From CAYPYS01 sp964445715 (GTDB lineage Bacteria; Omnitrophota; Gorgyraeia; Gorgyraeales; Gorgyraeaceae): 19,885 nt of DNA. The notes beneath the pieces are model-generated. The model was not told the origin of the DNA, did no database searches, and saw nothing but the letters and a program-made list of their open reading frames with translations. Positions 1 to 7,413 of this stretch are shown here, piece after piece. The translations under genes and the position numbers were made by a program. The first letter of the stretch is position 1. Each line of letters starts with the position of its first letter. Location: assembly GCA_964445715.1 (NCBI GenBank), contig CAYULJ010000016.1, positions 1 to 19,885 of the forward strand, given 5' to 3'.

Positions 1-1
1 G

Positions 2-109
2 AAATTATGGAATATACTTCTTCACAATGGCCTTTCTTGCGACTTTTCTTGGGATTCATCTGCAGAAAAGTACGAAAGACTCTACAATAAACTAACAACT
101 ATCCCTTAA
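2..109 (+). CDS. glgA: Probable glycogen synthase, C-terminal end only (partial, 5' end outside window)
   Basis: An open frame enters from the left edge and gives 35 residues before a TAA at 107-109. The tail contains NGLSCDFSWDSSAEKYERLY, which resembles the C-terminal end of GT5-family (ADP-glucose) starch/glycogen synthases, typically a DFSW-x-x-SA-x-x-Y-x-x-LY pattern. The next gene is a GH57 alpha-glucan enzyme, which fits glycogen metabolism. The stop codon is part of the CTTAAG that opens the palindromic repeat at 105-145, so the repeat may have defined this protein's end. Only the tail is visible, so the family call rests on a short match and on context. Confidence 0.6.
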   Translation, partial: KLWNILLHNGLSCDFSWDSSAEKYERLYNKLTTIP

Positions 110-145
110 GTTTACACTTTAACATTGTTGAAGTGTAAACTTAAG
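105..145. repeat. Junction palindrome, copy 1 (canonical 41 bp)
   Basis: The left arm TAAGTTTACACTTTAACA is followed by a single central T and the right arm TGTTGAAGTGTAAACTTA, with outer CT and AG completing CTTAAG at each end. The arms are reverse complements except for one T/G pair, which would be a wobble pair in RNA. The copy lies between the glycogen synthase stop, which it supplies, and the GH57 start 10 bases downstream. The same sequence recurs exactly at 11832-11872 and 13459-13499. Confidence 0.97.
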
Positions 146-155
146 CTCATGAGTT

Positions 156-2216
156 ATGAAGAGCAAGGCATGTTTTGCAATGGGGTTGCATTTTCATCAA
201 CCTGTCGGGAATTTTGACAGGATACTGGAACGCGCCTACTGCAATTGTTATAAACCCTTCTTGGACGTAGCCGTTAAATATCCCCACATAAAGATGACGT
301 TTCATTTTTCAGGAAATCTCCTGGATTATTTCGAAGCCAATCACCCTGAGTTTATAGATAGGGTTAGATCTATGGTCTTCAATGGTCAGATAGAGATCAT
401 GGGCGGAGGTTATTACGAGCCTATTTTTCAGGCCATACCCCAGAGAGACAGGATCGGACAGATAGAGATGCTCTCGAGTTATTGTAAAAAAAGATTTTCT
501 GTAGAGCTAAAAGGCATATGGATACCCGAGCGAGTGTGGGTGCCTGGGCTTGTAGAAGATTTTCATCGTTGTGGAATGACTTATTCTATATTGGATGATA
601 CACATCTTACCAAAACCGGTCTTCCATATTATGATCTGTTGGGTTATTTTATGACCGGAGACAAGGAAAGGAAAATAGCTGTATTCCCTTCGGATAGAAA
701 GCTGCGATATACAATACCTTTTAAACCTGTCTCTGAGGCAATTGATTATTTCCGGAATACAGCCAGGCGCGAAAAAGACCCTCTATTTGTATATGGAGAC
801 GATGTTGAGAAATTTGGAGAGTGGCCTTTGACGTACAACTGGGTTTATAAAAAAAAGTGGCTCGAGAAATTTTTTAGAGCACTGACAGACAATCAGGACT
901 GGATAAAGGTGGTTACGTTTTCTGAATACATAAGTTCTCATGCGCCTTTAAAGGACGTACGCATTCCGGAGTCTTCTTACGAAGAGATGATGCAATGGTC
1001 TGGAGGGTCGTGGATGAATTTTTTGTCTAGGTATCCTGAATCAGACCAAATGCATAAGCGGATGATGTATGTCAGTGATAGGGTTGCTGGATTAGGGTTG
1101 AAGGCCGAAGGCTCAAGGCTAAAGGGAAAACTGGAAGAAGCGAGGAAAGAGCTGTATAAGGGGCAGACCAACTGTCCTTACTGGCATGGAGTATTCGGGG
1201 GTATTTATTTATATCATCTAAGAAAGGCTATTTTCGAACACCTTATAAATGCGGATAGAATTTGTGATGAGATTGAGGGCAAGCGACTTACGGGGCAGGC
1301 GCGCGTTAAAGAGATAGATTTTTATAATAAGAATACAAAGGCCGTAATTTTAGAGGATAAGAATTTTTTTATTTGCGTAGATCCTTCAAAAGGCGGTGTT
1401 ATCAGGGAGTTGGATTATAAGACAAAATCAGTAAATTTGATAAACACGTTAACCAGACATAAGGAGGCTTATCATAAAAGGCTATTGGACAGGATAAATA
1501 ACAGATTGACAGAACCTTTAGAGCCGCACGAGCGCATCAAGACTATAAACAGGCGAATGAAGGACAATATTTTTTATGACAGGTATACGAGGTCATGCTT
1601 GGTGGAGCATTTTATTGCGAGAGATTTAAAGATGAAGGATTTCGCAAATTGTGATTATGTCGATATTGGAGATTTTGCGAATAACCCTTATTCTTCCAGC
1701 ATAGAGGGGCAAGGAGTCGTGATGGTGCGCGAGGGCATGGTAGGAGATGTGCCTGTGCGCAACACAAAGCAGATATCTATGTCTTCAGATAATGAGATAA
1801 AGATTTCGTACATACTGGAGAATACAGGCAGTTCTGTGCTAGATACATTTTTTGGGACCGAGTTCAATGTGAGCATGCCCTATGCTGATTCTAATAGGTA
1901 TCACTATGAACCTAGAGGAAAGAGATTGAATAAAAAAGGCGCTGTATCTAAGGTCGATTTTTTTGCAATAAGGGATTCTCAAGGTGAGTTTGGGGTAGAG
2001 CTTATTTTTTCTCCTCGCCCAAAGAAGATATGGCATTTTCCGATTTTGACCGTGTCTCAATCAGAACGGGCTTATGAATTCAATTATCAATGTTCATGTA
2101 TGTTTCCGATATGGCAGGTCAAGCTGCAAAGCAAAGAAGAAATGCGCATAGATATCGCGTGGAACATGCTTCACTCTGTCCCTATTTTTCAAAAAGCGGA
2201 CATCTTGACATGTTAG
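156..2216 (+). CDS. GH57 family alpha-glucan enzyme (4-alpha-glucanotransferase / alpha-amylase type)
   Basis: This 686-residue protein belongs to glycoside hydrolase family 57 and probably transfers or hydrolyses alpha-1,4-glucan in the cytoplasm; no signal peptide is seen. Visible GH57 motifs are HFHQP (residues 12-16), GIWIPERVW (120-128) with the predicted nucleophile Glu125, and YGDDVEKFG (213-221) with the predicted acid/base Asp at 215 or 216. The N-terminal half is the catalytic barrel. The segment with YWHGVFGG near 342-349 and the C-terminal beta-rich part match the DUF1925/DUF1926-type regions of Thermococcus-type glucanotransferases, which have a similar length. Residues 316-325 (KAEGSRLKGK) come from a 7-nt-period minisatellite between the catalytic part and the following domain. 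The start lacks a clear Shine-Dalgarno sequence. The preceding glycogen synthase tail supports a role in glycogen turnover. Transferase versus amylase cannot be settled from sequence alone. Confidence 0.9.
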   Translation: MKSKACFAMGLHFHQPVGNFDRILERAYCNCYKPFLDVAVKYPHIKMTFHFSGNLLDYFEANHPEFIDRVRSMVFNGQIEIMGGGYYEPIFQAIPQRDRIGQIEMLSSYCKKRFSVELKGIWIPERVWVPGLVEDFHRCGMTYSILDDTHLTKTGLPYYDLLGYFMTGDKERKIAVFPSDRKLRYTIPFKPVSEAIDYFRNTARREKDPLFVYGDDVEKFGEWPLTYNWVYKKKWLEKFFRALTDNQDWIKVVTFSEYISSHAPLKDVRIPESSYEEMMQWSGGSWMNFLSRYPESDQMHKRMMYVSDRVAGLGLKAEGSRLKGKLEEARKELYKGQTNCPYWHGVFGGIYLYHLRKAIFEHLINADRICDEIEGKRLTGQARVKEIDFYNKNTKAVILEDKNFFICVDPSKGGVIRELDYKTKSVNLINTLTRHKEAYHKRLLDRINNRLTEPLEPHERIKTINRRMKDNIFYDRYTRSCLVEHFIARDLKMKDFANCDYVDIGDFANNPYSSSIEGQGVVMVREGMVGDVPVRNTKQISMSSDNEIKISYILENTGSSVLDTFFGTEFNVSMPYADSNRYHYEPRGKRLNKKGAVSKVDFFAIRDSQGEFGVELIFSPRPKKIWHFPILTVSQSERAYEFNYQCSCMFPIWQVKLQSKEEMRIDIAWNMLHSVPIFQKADILTC
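1101..1128 (+). repeat. Degenerate heptanucleotide minisatellite inside the GH57 gene
   Basis: Four consecutive 7-base units are visible: AAGGCCG, AAGGCTC, AAGGCTA and AAGGGAA. They encode the Lys/Gly/Ser/Arg-rich stretch at residues 316-325 of the GH57 protein, in a segment between recognisable domains. The reading frame is kept. Two other genes in this window carry different minisatellites with the same 7-base period. Confidence 0.75.
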
Positions 2217-2238
2217 CTACAATTTGAAGATTTTTCAG

Positions 2239-2269
2239 TTGCATTTATAGGCTATATATGTTATATAAG
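2239..2269 (+). promoter_or_regulatory. Possible sigma-70-type promoter for pgk
   Basis: TTGCAT at 2239-2244 is followed after 17 bases by TATATA (2262-2267), or after 19 bases by TATAAG (2264-2269). The 76-base gap between the GH57 gene and pgk has no palindrome copy, so a transcription start here is plausible. The -35 hexamer with its following TT (TTGCATTT) is identical to that of the stronger promoter at 10012-10040. The pgk start is preceded by GGAGG at 2279-2283. Confidence 0.5.
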
Positions 2270-2292
2270 ATAGGAAATGGAGGCCTGTGTAG

Positions 2293-3477
2293 ATGAATAA
2301 AAGGACAATAAAGGATATTGACATAAAAGGTAAACGTGTCCTGATGAGGGTCGATTTTAACGTACCTATTAATAAAGAGTTGAAGATCGACGATGACACA
2401 AGGATCAGGGCGGCGCTTCCTACTATAAAATATGCAGTCGAGGGCAAGGCCAAGGTTGTACTCATGAGTCACCTTGGCCGGCCAAAGGGCAAAGTGCAGG
2501 ACGCCATGAGGCTTGCACCTGTTGGCGAAAGGCTTTCGGAGCTTTTGGGTAAAAAAGTGAAGAAGCTGGACAAGTGTGTCGGTGAGAGGGTCAAAAAGAG
2601 TGTTTCCAAGATGAAAGACGGGGATATCGTTCTTTTAGAGAACCTTCGTTTTCATGCGGAAGAGGAAAAGAACGATCCGGAGTTTGCAAAGAAGCTAGCC
2701 TTTTTAGGTGATGTCTATGTGAATGACGCATTCGGTACTGCTCATCGGGCTCACGCCTCGACAGAAGGCGTCACGAAGTTTTTAGAAGTATCTGTTGCTG
2801 GTTTTTTATTGGCCAAGGAAATAGAATATTTCAACAAGGCGCTTTCTGACCCGCCAAGACCATTTGTCGCTATCTTGGGCGGGGCAAAGGTTTCAGATAA
2901 GATCATGGTCATTAAAAACCTGCTGGACAAAGTCGATGCATTGCTCATAGGCGGAGGCATGGCCTATACGTTTATAAAGGCGCAAGGCAAAGGCATAGGT
3001 AATTCAAAACTAGAGGCTGACAAGTTGGATATTGCCAGATCTCTTTTGGAAGAGGCTGAGAAAAAAGGAGTTAAATTGCTTCTGCCTGTGGACCATTTGA
3101 TCGCTGACAAGATAGATGCGAGTAGTAACACCAGGGTCGTGGGCGCAACGATTCCGGAGAACTGGATGGGCGTTGATGTCGGGCCTAAAACCGTGGATGA
3201 ATTTAAAAGAGAACTTAGAACAGCGAAGACGATAGTTTGGAACGGACCTTTGGGTATCTTTGAGATATTGAAATTTTCAAGAGGGACAGAGGAGATCGCA
3301 AAGTTTATGGCAGGTCTTAAGGCAACGACGATCATAGGCGGCGGAGACACTGCAAGCGCTATTTCCAAGTTTGGACTGGAGAGCGCGATGACCCATATTT
3401 CCACTGGTGGCGGTGCATCATTGGAATATATGGAAGGAAAGGTTTTGCCAGGCATTGCCGCATTAAATGACAAATAA
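2293..3477 (+). CDS. pgk: Phosphoglycerate kinase
   Basis: This glycolytic enzyme interconverts 1,3-bisphosphoglycerate + ADP and 3-phosphoglycerate + ATP in the cytoplasm. The 394-residue length is normal for bacterial Pgk. Motifs include RVDFNVP (19-25) and HLGRPKG (60-66) of the substrate-binding N-domain, VNDAFGTAHRAHAST, GGAKVSDK at the hinge region, and the nucleotide-loop GGGDTASA beginning near residue 349, followed by STGGGASLEY. The ATG is preceded by GGAGG with 9-base spacing. The TAA stop (3475-3477) is the first three bases of a palindrome copy. tpiA and secG follow, a common pgk-tpiA-secG arrangement. Identification is secure. Confidence 0.99.
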   Translation: MNKRTIKDIDIKGKRVLMRVDFNVPINKELKIDDDTRIRAALPTIKYAVEGKAKVVLMSHLGRPKGKVQDAMRLAPVGERLSELLGKKVKKLDKCVGERVKKSVSKMKDGDIVLLENLRFHAEEEKNDPEFAKKLAFLGDVYVNDAFGTAHRAHASTEGVTKFLEVSVAGFLLAKEIEYFNKALSDPPRPFVAILGGAKVSDKIMVIKNLLDKVDALLIGGGMAYTFIKAQGKGIGNSKLEADKLDIARSLLEEAEKKGVKLLLPVDHLIADKIDASSNTRVVGATIPENWMGVDVGPKTVDEFKRELRTAKTIVWNGPLGIFEILKFSRGTEEIAKFMAGLKATTIIGGGDTASAISKFGLESAMTHISTGGGASLEYMEGKVLPGIAALNDK

Positions 3478-3511
3478 GTATACACTTTAACATTGTTAAA
3501 GTGTATACTTA
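3475..3511. repeat. Junction palindrome, copy 2 (perfect, covariant arms)
   Basis: A perfect 37-base palindrome around a central T. Relative to the canonical copy, arm position 6 is A instead of T (TAAGTATACAC) and its partner in the other arm is changed to match. The canonical wobble pair is here a T-A pair. It begins exactly at the TAA stop of pgk and ends 18 bases before the tpiA start. Confidence 0.97.
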
Positions 3512-3529
3512 AGGATTGAGAGGTAAGGA

Positions 3530-4288
3530 GTGAGAAGACCTATTATTGCAGGAAATTGGAAGATGAACAAGACAGTACAAGAGTCCATTGATGTTGCTGT
3601 TGGATTAAAGAGAAAGTTTTATACTTTTGCAGAAGCTGATATTGTGATATGTCCGCCTTTTACAGCATTGAGCAAGGTGAATGACGAGATCCTTGATTCG
3701 AGCATTATGTTGGGCGCGCAGGATATCTATTGGGAGGAAAAAGGAGCATTTACAGGCGAAATTGCCCCTGGGATGCTTAAGGATGCGGGTTGCAGGTATG
3801 TAATTGTGGGACATTCAGAGAGGCGTCATGTCCTCGGAGAGACAGACGAGGATGTCAATAAAAAGCTCAAGGCTGTATTGAAGCACGGCATGGTCCCAAT
3901 AATGTGCATTGGAGAAAAGCTTGAAGAGAGAGACAATGGTATGACATTAGAGGTTTTAGAGAAACAACTTACAAGGGGCCTGAGGGACATAGTAAAGGAT
4001 GACATGGTTAGGATTATTATTGCATATGAACCAGTGTGGGCCATAGGAACCGGCAGGACAGCGACTCCTCAACAGGCTCAAGAAGCGCATAAATTTATTC
4101 GCGAATTCATAGAGCGCACTTATGACAATGAGGTTTCTTCAAAGATCAGGATCCAATATGGCGGTAGTGTCAAGCCAGAGAATATTACACAATTGATGGC
4201 GCAGGAAGATGTTGACGGCGCATTGGTCGGTGGCGCGAGCCTTGATGTAAATTCATTTACAGAGATGGTGCAGAAAGCAGTGCTATAG
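3530..4288 (+). CDS. tpiA: Triosephosphate isomerase
   Basis: This enzyme interconverts dihydroxyacetone phosphate and glyceraldehyde 3-phosphate. The 252-residue protein has all the catalytic features: N9 and K11 in GNWKMNK, H95 in VGHSERR, E167 in AYEPVWAIGTG, then YGGSVKPEN and GALVGGASL of the phosphate-binding loops. Translation starts at GTG 3530, six bases after GAGAGG (3518-3523); no upstream alternative fits the family's N-terminus. It lies between pgk and secG, consistent with a glycolytic operon. The TAG stop is three bases upstream of a disrupted palindrome copy. Confidence 0.98.
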   Translation: MRRPIIAGNWKMNKTVQESIDVAVGLKRKFYTFAEADIVICPPFTALSKVNDEILDSSIMLGAQDIYWEEKGAFTGEIAPGMLKDAGCRYVIVGHSERRHVLGETDEDVNKKLKAVLKHGMVPIMCIGEKLEERDNGMTLEVLEKQLTRGLRDIVKDDMVRIIIAYEPVWAIGTGRTATPQQAQEAHKFIREFIERTYDNEVSSKIRIQYGGSVKPENITQLMAQEDVDGALVGGASLDVNSFTEMVQKAVL

Positions 4289-4291
4289 AAG

Positions 4292-4392
4292 CTTAAGTTT
4301 ACACCAAAAATAGGGACAGACACCTATTTTTGTTATTTTATAAAGTAAATCTAGAAAAATAGGTGTCTGTCCCTATTTTTGATAAGTTTAAG
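4292..4392. repeat. Disrupted palindrome fragments flanking a 26-bp inverted repeat
   Basis: The first 13 bases of the canonical palindrome (CTTAAGTTTACAC) occur at 4292-4304, but the rest of the palindrome is missing. TAAGTTTA recurs as a direct copy at 4383-4390. Between them sits a separate inverted repeat (4306-4331 and 4355-4380). The arrangement looks like an insertion or rearrangement in a former palindrome copy, though the expected right arm is not preserved. This block fills most of the 141-base tpiA-secG gap. Confidence 0.6.
4306..4380. repeat. 26-bp perfect inverted repeat, REP/BIME-like, terminator-like arms
   Basis: The 26 bases at 4306-4331 are the exact reverse complement of 4355-4380, separated by 23 AT-rich bases. 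Each arm is itself a hairpin: AAAAATAGG, an 8-base loop, then CCTATTTTT. The arms contain AGGTGTCTGTCCC or its complement. The A-tract/T-tract form resembles a bidirectional intrinsic terminator. The paired palindromes resemble the inverted pairs formed by REP elements (BIMEs). No associated transposase gene is present in the window. Confidence 0.85.
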
Positions 4393-4429
4393 GTGCGGAA
4401 CAGGAAATATAAAAGAGAGGTTGTGTAAT

Positions 4430-4768
4430 ATGTATGCTATATTGATAGCGATCCATGTAATAGCAAGTATATTTTTAATAGCTGTGATACTTCTTCAGGC
4501 TGGGAGAGGCGGAGGCCTGGCAGATTCGTTCGGCGGCTCTCAAATGCAGAGTTTGTTTGGCACGAAGAGCACCAATGTTCTTACGAAGCTGACCACGATT
4601 TGCGCTACGCTATTTATATTGACCTGTCTGAGTTTGGCGATTATTTCCAGTCGACAGTCCAAGTCTTTAGTCGAAAAAATAAATGTGCCAGAGGCCACGG
4701 AAAGCGTGGATGTGAGCGTTGAAACTGAAGAGGCAGAGGCGCAGGGAGAAACTGACGAGATACAGTAG
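4430..4768 (+). CDS. secG: Preprotein translocase subunit SecG
   Basis: SecG is the small accessory subunit of the SecYEG inner-membrane channel. The 112-residue protein has two predicted membrane helices (about 3-22 and 52-72). Between them is the family's glycine-rich cytoplasmic loop, seen as LLQAGRGGGLADSFGGS, followed by LFGTKSTNVLTKLT. The C-terminus is a long acidic Glu-rich tail. I chose ATG 4430, preceded by AGAGAGG at 4414-4420, rather than the in-frame TTG at 4379, whose extension does not look like SecG and lies partly in repeat sequence. Its place after pgk-tpiA is typical. Confidence 0.95.
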   Translation: MYAILIAIHVIASIFLIAVILLQAGRGGGLADSFGGSQMQSLFGTKSTNVLTKLTTICATLFILTCLSLAIISSRQSKSLVEKINVPEATESVDVSVETEEAEAQGETDEIQ

Positions 4769-4781
4769 CCAAATCGCCCAT

Positions 4782-6386
4782 ATGAAAATGATCAGTAGAA
4801 TAAAAACCGTCCTATGCAGGGCGGTTTTTTTATTTATTTCAGTATTATTATTAGCATTTAGCGAGCCTCACTATGGCGATGCGATTGTTATAGGCGCCAT
4901 AGGCGAGCCGAGGACGCTCGTTCCTATCTTGGCCTCTGATAGCGCATCCGGCGCGATTTGTTCAATGGTCTTCAACGGCCTTGTAAAGTATGATAAAAAT
5001 TTGAAACTCGTTGGAGATCTTGCCGAAGATTGGGATGTCTCAGAGGACGGCCTCGAGATCACATTTTATTTAAAGAAAAATGTAAGATGGCACGATGGAG
5101 CGTTGTTTACCGCGGATGACGTGGAATTTACCTTCAATAGTTTAATAGATCCGAAGGTTAGAACGCCTTATGGCGGGGACTTTGAGATGATCAATGAACT
5201 TAAGGTCGTTGACGATTATACTGTAAGGATTTTATATAAAGAACAATTTTCTCCAGGGCTTTCCAGCTGGGGAATGAATATAATGCCCAGACATTTGTTG
5301 GAAAGAGAAGATCTCAATATTACAGATTTTGCCAGGTCTCCTGTAGGCACGGGACCGTATAAATTTAAATTGTGGAAGACAGGAGAAAGGGTGGAGCTTG
5401 TTTCTAACCATGATTATTTTGAGGCAAGGCCTTGCATTGACAGATATATATACAGGATCATACCGGACCAGGCAACATTATTTTTGGAATTGAGGGCAGG
5501 CGGCGTTGATTACACTTCTCTTACGCCCTTGCAGTCTAAAAGACAGACAGAGAGCGAATATTTCAAAAATAATTTTCAGAAGTTTAGTTTTCCAAGTTTT
5601 GGCTACACATATTTAGGATACAATTTAAAGGATCCGAGGTTTCAAGATGTAAGAGTCAGGCAGGCTATAAACTATGCAGTGGACAAAGAAGAGATCATAC
5701 GCGGCGTGCTTTTAGGTCTCGGCAGAGTATGCACAGGACCTTTTTTACCGGACTCATGGGCTCATAACAAAGAGGTTGAGTATGTAAAATATGATCCTCA
5801 AAAGGCGAGGATGATTTTAAAAGAGGCTGGTTGGGCGGATCTAGATGGGGATGGTATTTTAGAAAAGAACGGTGATAAATTTTCATTCACTATTATTACG
5901 AATCAAGGCAATGAGCAGCGAAGGATGATAGCAGAGATCATACAGCGCAGGCTCAGAGAGGTCGGTATCGAGGTCAAGATAAAGATAATAGAGTGGAGCG
6001 CATTTGTCAGCGAATTCATAGACAAGAGAAGATTTGACGCTGTGATTCTCGGGTGGGGGCTTTCTCAAGATCCGGATATGTATGATATATGGCATTCTTC
6101 AAAGACAAAAGAAGGCGAATTCAATTTCGTGGGCTATTCAAATCCTGAAGTCGACAGGTTGTTGCTAGAGGGGCGGAGGATATTTGATCAGGTTGAACGG
6201 GCGAAGATATATCACCAGGTCCACGAGATTCTATATGAAGAGCAACCTTATCTTTTTTTATATGTGCCTGAGGCATTACCTATAGTGCACAACCGTTTTA
6301 AAGGCATAGAGGTCGGTGTCGGAGGTATTGGTCATAATTTCATAAAGTGGCACGTCCCGCAGGATGAACAGCGCTACACCCGTTAA
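4782..6386 (+). CDS. Family 5 extracellular solute-binding protein of an Opp/Dpp-type peptide ABC transporter
   Basis: This 534-residue periplasmic or surface binding protein would capture peptides, or a related solute such as nickel or an oligosaccharide, for the adjacent permease and ATPase genes. The N-terminus is a signal peptide: a basic start, a hydrophobic run from about residue 11 to 25, and no lipobox cysteine. SBP family 5 features include the N-terminal IGEPRTLVPIL, FTADDVEFTF, SPVGTGPYKF and DPRFQDVRVRQAINYAVDKEEI. ATG 4782 (or 4788) is chosen because an upstream in-frame ATG at 4719 would add highly charged residues overlapping secG and spoil the signal peptide. No Shine-Dalgarno sequence is evident. 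The stop at 6384-6386 lies in a palindrome copy. A terminator-like hairpin overlaps the signal-peptide codons. The substrate is not determinable. Confidence 0.92.
   Translation: MKMISRIKTVLCRAVFLFISVLLLAFSEPHYGDAIVIGAIGEPRTLVPILASDSASGAICSMVFNGLVKYDKNLKLVGDLAEDWDVSEDGLEITFYLKKNVRWHDGALFTADDVEFTFNSLIDPKVRTPYGGDFEMINELKVVDDYTVRILYKEQFSPGLSSWGMNIMPRHLLEREDLNITDFARSPVGTGPYKFKLWKTGERVELVSNHDYFEARPCIDRYIYRIIPDQATLFLELRAGGVDYTSLTPLQSKRQTESEYFKNNFQKFSFPSFGYTYLGYNLKDPRFQDVRVRQAINYAVDKEEIIRGVLLGLGRVCTGPFLPDSWAHNKEVEYVKYDPQKARMILKEAGWADLDGDGILEKNGDKFSFTIITNQGNEQRRMIAEIIQRRLREVGIEVKIKIIEWSAFVSEFIDKRRFDAVILGWGLSQDPDMYDIWHSSKTKEGEFNFVGYSNPEVDRLLLEGRRIFDQVERAKIYHQVHEILYEEQPYLFLYVPEALPIVHNRFKGIEVGVGGIGHNFIKWHVPQDEQRYTR
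4804..4830 (+). terminator. Terminator-like hairpin overlapping the start of the binding-protein gene
   Basis: ACCGTCC and GGGCGGT form a 7-bp stem (one G-T pair) around the 6-base loop TATGCA, followed by a run of seven T and a further AT-rich stretch. This is the form of an intrinsic terminator. It lies about 38 bases after the secG stop, but inside the signal-peptide codons of the next gene if that gene starts at 4782 or 4788. Confidence 0.65.
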
Positions 6387-6421
6387 GTTCACATTTTAAC
6401 AATGTTAAAATGTGAACTTAA
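6383..6421. repeat. Junction palindrome, copy 3 (covariant, opposite polarity)
   Basis: The left arm TAAGTTCACATTTTAACA, central A and right arm TGTTAAAATGTGAACTTA pair perfectly. Two arm positions (7 and 11) differ from the canonical copy and both are compensated in the opposite arm. The central A marks the opposite orientation. The copy supplies the TAA stop of the binding-protein gene and ends 18 bases before the first permease gene. Confidence 0.97.
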
Positions 6422-6439
6422 GAGGGGAGCATATTAGTT

Positions 6440-7411
6440 ATGTTGAAATATATTATACGCAGATTAATCGGTATAGTCCCGCTTCTCTTTGGCATTACAT
6501 TGATCACCTTTATGGTGATCCATCTTGCGCCTGGCAAGCCCACGGATCTCGAGACGCAGTTTAACCCAAAGGTTTCAATGGAGGCGAGGCAGAGGATAGC
6601 GCATCTATATGGCTTAGACAAACCTCTTCATGCGCAATATGTTGATTGGCTAAAGAGATTTTCGCGCTTTGACTTTGGGGTGTCATTTGTCGACTCCAGG
6701 CCAGTGATAAAAAAGATCGCTGAGCGCATACCAGTGACTCTGGGCATAAATCTTGCTTCGATTATTTTGATATTATTGATAGGCGTGCCTATAGGTGTAA
6801 GCTCGGCTGTGAAAGAAGGGAGTTTTTACGACAGATCCATGACTGTGTTTGTATTTACAGGATTTGCAGTGCCGACTTTTTGGTTGAGTCTTATACTTAT
6901 GGATCTTATAGGAGTGAGATGGGGACTTTTGCCTATATCCGGCATAAAGTCTCTGGAGTTTGAAAAGTTTGGGGCTCTTGAAAAGATAATAGATGTTGTT
7001 AGGCACTTGGCGTTGCCAGTGTTTGTGTCTGCGTTTGGCGGGCTGGCCGGTATATCCCGATATATGCGCAGTAATATGATTCATGTATTGAGGCAGGATT
7101 ACATAAGGACTGCACGAGCAAAAGGCTTGAAGGAAAAAGACGTGATTTATAGACATGCCTTGAATAATGCATTGTTGCCTGTGGTGACTATTTTAGGGCT
7201 ATCTATCCCGGGCCTTATCGGCGGCAGTGTTATTTTTGAGTCTATATTCGGCATTCCAGGGATGGGCAGGCTTTTTTATGAATCTGTAATGGCGCGCGAT
7301 TATCCTGTTATCATGGGTGTGCTTGTTATAGGCGCGAGCTTGACGCTATTGGGCAACCTTTTAGCAGACATGTCGTATGCCGCAGTCGATCCGCGTATCA
7401 AACTGGAGTGA
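6440..7411 (+). CDS. oppB: Peptide ABC transporter permease, OppB/DppB type
   Basis: This inner-membrane permease of 323 residues is one half of the channel of an Opp/Dpp-type importer. The N-terminus YIIRRLIGIVPLLFGITLITF is the family's characteristic first helix, and about six membrane helices are predicted in total. The ATPase-contact EAA loop is visible as RTARAKGLKEKDVIYRHALN followed by NALLPVVTILG. FESIFGIPGMGRLFYES near the C-terminus is also typical. The stop overlaps the next permease's start region, indicating coupled translation. A purine-rich ribosome binding site (GAGGGGAG) precedes the ATG. The symbol is given at family level only; the transported substrate is unknown. Confidence 0.95.
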   Translation: MLKYIIRRLIGIVPLLFGITLITFMVIHLAPGKPTDLETQFNPKVSMEARQRIAHLYGLDKPLHAQYVDWLKRFSRFDFGVSFVDSRPVIKKIAERIPVTLGINLASIILILLIGVPIGVSSAVKEGSFYDRSMTVFVFTGFAVPTFWLSLILMDLIGVRWGLLPISGIKSLEFEKFGALEKIIDVVRHLALPVFVSAFGGLAGISRYMRSNMIHVLRQDYIRTARAKGLKEKDVIYRHALNNALLPVVTILGLSIPGLIGGSVIFESIFGIPGMGRLFYESVMARDYPVIMGVLVIGASLTLLGNLLADMSYAAVDPRIKLE

Positions 7412-7413
7412 GT

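Noticed and set aside
2964..3485. 173-codon open frame on the minus strand
   Set aside because: It lies wholly opposite pgk, has no recognisable domain and follows the codon pattern of the sense gene.
4379..4429. Earlier TTG start of SecG
   Set aside because: It begins in the 26-bp inverted repeat and adds residues unlike SecG; ATG 4430 has a purine-rich ribosome binding site.
4719..4781. Earlier start of the binding protein overlapping secG
   Set aside because: It would put a long basic stretch before the signal peptide; ATG 4782 gives a normal one.
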